64,000 nt of DNA. Source: Curtobacterium sp. 458 (GTDB taxonomy: Bacteria > Actinomycetota > Actinomycetes > Actinomycetales > Microbacteriaceae). The notes below the pieces were generated by a model that was given only the letters and a program-made list of their open reading frames with translations, did not search any database and was not told the origin of the DNA. Location of the stretch: assembly GCF_030406605.1 (NCBI RefSeq), contig NZ_CP129104.1:1066072-1130071 (forward strand), written 5' to 3'. Shown here in pieces: positions 61,150 to 64,000 of the stretch. The position numbers and the translations under genes are program-made. Each line of letters begins with the position of its first letter. Within the stretch, counting starts at the first letter, position 1.

Positions 61150-62103
61150 ATGCCCGGACCGTCCTCCCGCATGCTGACGCTGCTGTCCCTGCTGCAGGTG
61201 CACCGGGACTGGCCGGGCGACGAGCTCGCCGGCCGCCTCGAGGTCAGCCCGCGGACGCTCCGCCGCGACGTCGACCGCCTCCGTGAGCTCGGGTACCGCA
61301 TCGATGCCCTGCGCGGACCGGCCGGTGGCTACCGGCTCGCCGCGGGAGGCGATCTCCCGCCGTTGCTGTTCGACGACGACCAGGCGGTCGCGATCGCCGT
61401 GGCACTGGCGGTGGCCCCGGCATCGGGCGCCGACATCGCCGAGGGGGCCGTGCGCGCGCTCGCGACGATCCGGCAGGTGCTGCCCGAGCGGCTCCGGAAC
61501 CGCGTCGGTGCGGTCGACGTCGTGACCACGGCCGCGCGGACGACCGTCGACCCGGACGTGCTGGTCGAGGTCAGCCGCGCGGTGTCCGCGCGCGAGGTGC
61601 TCCGCTTCGGCTACGGACCGGACGAGCACCCCCGCCGGGTCGAGCCGCACGCCGTGGTCGCGCGGGCCGGCCGCTGGTACCTCCTCGCCTGGGACCCCGA
61701 GCGCACGGACTGGCGGACGTTCCGGGTCGACCGCATCACCCCGCGGCCGCCGACGAGGCTCCGGTTCGCCCCGCGCGACGTCCCGGGGAACGACCCGCTG
61801 GCCTTCGTGGCGGCGCGCTTCAAGGGGTCTGCCGTGGAGGACGCTTGGCCGTGCACCGGCACCGTGGACCTGCACTGCGCGGCGCGGGTCGTCGAGCCGT
61901 ACCTCGACGCGGCGGACGACCTCGTCGCGACCGGCCCGGACCGCTGTCGGCTGACCACCGGATCGTGGTCGTGGGAGGCACTCGCAGCGCGGGTCGCGGG
62001 CTTCGCGGTCGACTTCACCGTGCTGGGTCCGCCTGCCCTACGTGGGGCAACCAATGAGCTCGCAACGCGACTCGTCAGTGCGTCGGTCCTGCCACCGATG
62101 TGA
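61150..62103 (+). CDS. WYL-domain transcriptional regulator (YafY type)
   Basis: A 317-residue regulator. The N-terminal DeoR-type winged helix is residues about 1-55 (GDELAGRLEVSPRTLRRDVD), the WYL domain is at about 145-215 (VVARAGRWYLLAWDPERTDW and TFRVDRI), and the WCX domain ends the protein. WYL proteins bind ligands or nucleic acids and often control defence or stress genes. The ATG has GATACT six nt upstream. Its stop codon abuts the stop of the convergent AbiF-type gene (TGATCA, 62101-62106). Confidence 0.92.
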   Translation: MPGPSSRMLTLLSLLQVHRDWPGDELAGRLEVSPRTLRRDVDRLRELGYRIDALRGPAGGYRLAAGGDLPPLLFDDDQAVAIAVALAVAPASGADIAEGAVRALATIRQVLPERLRNRVGAVDVVTTAARTTVDPDVLVEVSRAVSAREVLRFGYGPDEHPRRVEPHAVVARAGRWYLLAWDPERTDWRTFRVDRITPRPPTRLRFAPRDVPGNDPLAFVAARFKGSAVEDAWPCTGTVDLHCAARVVEPYLDAADDLVATGPDRCRLTTGSWSWEALAARVAGFAVDFTVLGPPALRGATNELATRLVSASVLPPM

Positions 62104-63075
62104 TCAGCGGGCCGTCCACAGTGCTTCATCCAGCCACTCGGGGGCGACGCCCATCGACGACACGTCGATGGCATCCGTGGCCGGGAACGCGGCGAGGTGT
62201 GCGACAGCCCGCTGCGCCCAGTCGTGATCTGAAGGGATCGACCGGAGGAGGTAGGCCATCACGCTCAGTGTGTTGTACACGCCGAAGACCTTCGGAGCCC
62301 GTCCGTCCGACATGTGGCCAAGAAGCGGCACCTCGGAAGCCCGGGGCCGTTTCGGCGCGACGACCAGTTTCCGGTTGAAGAGCCGAGCGTGATGGGCGGC
62401 GACGTTCCGCACGTAGTTCAGTGATGCGAGCCAGCTCGACATCAGGCGCTTCGTCGGCACGTCGAACACATTCGCGATCTCCGTCGCGAGGTCGTTCCGG
62501 AGACCGGCGTAGAGGCGCGTGACGTGGCCGAGCTCGAGGATCTCGGTCAGCGCCCAGATGGGCATCCTGTCGTCGTACTTGTCACGGAAGTGCCCGACGA
62601 AGGCTTCGTCAGAAGCGCTCCGTCGTTCCTCGACCCGGCGGAGCCACGCCTCGTGGGGGCTCACGAAACCATCACGGGCGCCGGTGAAGGCCTGAGTGAA
62701 GAACCTCGCGTCCTCGTGCGCGAACGGGGAGTGCGCGCCGAGGACGTGAGCCACCTGGGTCCGAACGGCGACCTCGATCCGCTCGACGGCATCGATCACG
62801 AGCAGTCGCAACGATCGGTCGAAGTCGACCAGCGCCCCCGCGTGGAGGATGTCGGTCCCCGGTACGTAGTCGCTGTGCACCCGGAAGCGCTGCCGCCCGG
62901 CATCGTCCACGGCGACGGAGGAGCGCCGGAACGGGTACAGGTACCCCGTCAGTCGGTAGTAGCCGATCTCCCGCAGCATCTCTGCCGCGGCCTCACCATC
63001 ACCGACACCGCACCCGCGTTGCTCGAGCCTCGCGATCTGGTCCGCGATCGAGAGCCACGGCTTCGCGTACTCCAT
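62104..63075 (-). CDS. AbiF-type (Abi_2 family) HEPN ribonuclease
   Basis: A 323-residue Abi_2 family protein. The N-terminal landmark is IGYYRLTGYLYPF (residues 37-49). The HEPN catalytic motif RxxxxH is RNVAAH (Arg223, His228) in LNYVRNVAAHHARLFNRKL, as in other Abi_2 proteins. The ATG at 63075 has GGGGGAGG upstream; an in-frame extension to 63192 would run through a hairpin-terminator element and is rejected. Abi_2 proteins act in abortive infection and toxin-antitoxin settings. No protein antitoxin gene is next to it; the upstream RNA element is the candidate partner. Six of the first 40 codons end in A or T. Confidence 0.9.
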   Translation of the reverse strand: MEYAKPWLSIADQIARLEQRGCGVGDGEAAAEMLREIGYYRLTGYLYPFRRSSVAVDDAGRQRFRVHSDYVPGTDILHAGALVDFDRSLRLLVIDAVERIEVAVRTQVAHVLGAHSPFAHEDARFFTQAFTGARDGFVSPHEAWLRRVEERRSASDEAFVGHFRDKYDDRMPIWALTEILELGHVTRLYAGLRNDLATEIANVFDVPTKRLMSSWLASLNYVRNVAAHHARLFNRKLVVAPKRPRASEVPLLGHMSDGRAPKVFGVYNTLSVMAYLLRSIPSDHDWAQRAVAHLAAFPATDAIDVSSMGVAPEWLDEALWTAR

Positions 63076-63090
63076 CGTCCTCCCCCGACG

Positions 63091-63131
63091 AAAAGAAAAT
63101 CGGCCCGAGCCGTGAAGGCGAGCGGGCCGAT
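63091..63131 (-). terminator. Rho-independent terminator between RNA element and AbiF gene
   Basis: On the minus strand, ATCGGCCCG (63131-63123) pairs with CGGGCCGAT (63107-63099) across 15 nt and is followed by TTTCTTTT (63098-63091). It is the only terminator in the window with a clear T-run. It ends only 16 nt before the AbiF start codon. Confidence 0.8.
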
Positions 63132-63160
63132 CGTGATACCAGAACGATATCACCTCCTCA
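63091..63160 (-). ncRNA. Candidate structured RNA upstream of the AbiF-type gene
   Basis: Read on the minus strand, AGGAGGTGAT (63158-63149), perfectly complementary to a 16S 3' tail, runs into a hairpin GTGATA-(9 nt)-TATCAC (63153-63133), then the terminator above. No start codon is correctly spaced from the AGGAGG, so it does not serve an open frame. The layout (structured RNA, terminator, RNase gene) matches RNA-controlled toxin systems and the abiF RNA motif as I recall it. The 5' end is not defined. Confidence 0.6.
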
Positions 63161-63177
63161 CCGACGATCGCTGTCCT

Positions 63178-63227
63178 GTTAGGACCGCGCATGCGTCCGT
63201 CAGGACGGCGTCAGGAATCCGTTAGGA
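63178..63227. promoter_or_regulatory. Four GTYAGGA direct repeats between AbiF and kdp
   Basis: GTTAGGA (63178), GTCAGGA (63199), GTCAGGA (63210) and GTTAGGA (63221) are spaced 21, 11 and 11 nt. Eleven-nt spacing is the usual phasing for OmpR/PhoB-type regulators such as KdpE. On the other strand they could belong to the RNA or promoter of the AbiF locus. Confidence 0.5.
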
Positions 63228-63328
63228 CCGGCCTGGAGGCACGACACCGGTCGCACCATCGGTGACGCACCAGGAATGGTGCGGTCCGCGCCGTCCGGTG
63301 CCGGGCCCGTGCAACCTACGGAGTCCTC

Positions 63329-63412
63329 GTGTTCGACGTGTTCGTCGTCGCCGGTGTCCTCGCCGTGTTCGGCGTGGTCGCCCTCATCGCCAAGGGGCTG
63401 GAGCGGCTGTGA
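63329..63412 (+). CDS. 27-residue membrane peptide before kdpF
   Basis: GTG at 63329 opens a 27-residue frame (VFDVFVVAGVLAVFGVVALI, then AKGLERL) that is one hydrophobic helix with a basic end. A TACGGA box lies six nt upstream. It overlaps kdpF by 4 nt (GTGA). Its size and shape are like KdpF, so it may be a second small stabilising subunit of the pump. Confidence 0.65.
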   Translation: MFDVFVVAGVLAVFGVVALIAKGLERL

Positions 63413-63498
63413 TCGGCATCACCATCGCCGCGGCCGTCCTCGGCGTCGCCGCTGTCGTCTACCTCGTCTGGGCACTCGTCCGGCCGGAGAAGTTCTGA
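63409..63498 (+). CDS. kdpF: Potassium-transporting ATPase subunit F
   Basis: A 29-residue single-helix peptide (MIGITIAAAVLGVAAVVYLV, then WALVRPEKF), with the typical PEKF end. KdpF stabilises the KdpFABC K+ pump. The GTG start overlaps the previous peptide's stop and its own stop overlaps the kdpA start (ATGA, 63498-63501). Confidence 0.88.
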   Translation: MIGITIAAAVLGVAAVVYLVWALVRPEKF

Positions 63499-64000
63499 TG
63501 AGCGCGGGGGACACGTGGGCGGGCATCGCCCAGGTCGCACTCCTCGTCCTGCTCCTCGTCGTCTGCTACCGACCCGTCGGTGACTGGATGGCGAGCGTCT
63601 ACACGCCCGTGCGGCACAGCCGGGTGGAGCGCGGGGCCTACCGGATCATCGGCGTCGACCCGGACGCCGAGCAGTCCTGGCCCGCGTACCTCCGCGGCGT
63701 GCTGCTCTTCAGCGTCGTCGGCCTGCTCGTCGTCTACCTCCTGCAGCGCATCCAGGTCGTGCTGCCGGGTGACCTCGGGCTGCCGAACGTCGGGCCGTCG
63801 CTCGCGTTCAACACGGCGGCGTCCTTCGTGGCGAACACGAACTGGCAGTCGTACTCGCCCGAGGCCACCGTCGGGTACTCCGTGCAGATGGCGGGCCTCG
63901 CGGTGCAGAACTTCCTGTCGGCAGCGGTCGGCCTCGCGGTCGCCGTGGCACTGGTCCGCGGCTTCGCCCGTCGGAAGTCCGGCACGCTCGGCAACGTCTG
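63498..64000 (+). CDS. kdpA: Potassium-transporting ATPase subunit A, N-terminal part
   Basis: The first 167 residues of KdpA, cut by the right edge. The first helix, VYTPVRHSRVERGAYRIIGVD, and the selectivity-filter segment NTAASFVANTNWQSYSPEA identify the channel-like subunit of the high-affinity K+ pump. The selectivity filter has Ala-Asn where many KdpA have Thr-Asn (FVTNTNWQ), a mild difference. The kdpBC and sensor genes would follow outside the window. Confidence 0.96.
   Translation, partial: MSAGDTWAGIAQVALLVLLLVVCYRPVGDWMASVYTPVRHSRVERGAYRIIGVDPDAEQSWPAYLRGVLLFSVVGLLVVYLLQRIQVVLPGDLGLPNVGPSLAFNTAASFVANTNWQSYSPEATVGYSVQMAGLAVQNFLSAAVGLAVAVALVRGFARRKSGTLGNV

Noticed and set aside
63076..63153. 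Possible leader peptide starting at GTG 63153 in frame with AbiF
   Set aside because: The GTG lies inside the AGGAGGTGAT itself, too close for initiation, and there is no stop before the AbiF start.
62104..63192. Longer AbiF reading frame starting at 63192
   Set aside because: The extra 39 codons run through a hairpin and a T-run terminator, and the ATG at 63075 has a strong Shine-Dalgarno.
63178..63227. Short repeats as a CRISPR array
   Set aside because: Units are 7 nt with 4-14 nt spacers and no cas genes.

Overview
The window is very GC-rich (roughly 70% by eye) and densely packed with genes on both strands. Start codons are often GTG, and genes often overlap by 4 nt. The content is actinobacterial: monomeric NADP isocitrate dehydrogenase, a DinB/DUF664 protein, an actinobacterial bifunctional exonuclease/DNA polymerase, a CG0192-type maltokinase cap protein and an ScbR-type TetR regulator. 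My best guess is Microbacteriaceae, perhaps Curtobacterium; no rRNA marker is present to prove it. Many genes have a TANNNT -10 box 6-7 nt before the start codon and no Shine-Dalgarno, so leaderless transcripts look like the norm. No rRNA, tRNA, CRISPR array, IS element or complete prophage was seen, and no gene-free stretch exceeds 300 nt.

Layout. 1-8.3 kb: a cut-off gene, an XRE/MmyB-type regulator, a sugar dehydrogenase lipoprotein, an SDR protein, an SGNH hydrolase, and a PadR-ABC ATPase-FtsX export operon with a paired palindromic operator. 8.4-22 kb: mostly single housekeeping or redox genes (EEP-family hydrolase, two aldo/keto reductases, YdeI-like protein, BBE oxidoreductase, thioesterase, FBP/EF-G-binding protein with a possible leader peptide, methyltransferase, second XRE/MmyB regulator, CNNM/CorC protein, M23 peptidase, Na+/H+ antiporter). 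22-32 kb: icd, a Gfo/Idh-ThuA-GAF/SpoIIE operon, an ScbR-type regulator with an ARE-like box before a phosphotransferase gene, and DUF6197 and DinB proteins.

32.4-36.9 kb: a four-gene osmoprotectant (OpuC/ProU-type) ABC operon. Its 3' half has different codon use and is followed by the leftover 3' end of a second substrate-binding gene, which suggests allele replacement. 36.9-46.5 kb: TetR, GNAT, a PIN toxin with a MerR/excisionase-type antitoxin under a perfect palindrome, a phytoene-desaturase-like oxidoreductase, an AroE-like dehydrogenase, PspC and L-serine deaminase. 46.5-58.4 kb: DNA polymerase, PAP2 phosphatase, Ser/Thr kinase, GH92 mannosidase, a third AKR, a CG0192 protein, an SDR, an RlmA-type methyltransferase and a GNAT. 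58.4-64 kb: an AAA+ ATPase under an AT-rich double palindrome, small exported and membrane proteins, a divergent PhnB/WYL pair, an AbiF-type HEPN RNase with an upstream hairpin-terminator RNA, and the start of the kdp potassium-ATPase operon.

A family of near-identical long hairpins (core GGAGGCCCGTGGC and its complement) serves as terminators at five places. One variant lies between divergent genes and half a copy lies inside the RlmA-like gene. The strongest candidates for a second look are the AbiF RNA-RNase locus, the opu replacement scar, the AAA+ ATPase promoter, the PIN toxin-antitoxin pair and the leader peptide before the FBP gene.
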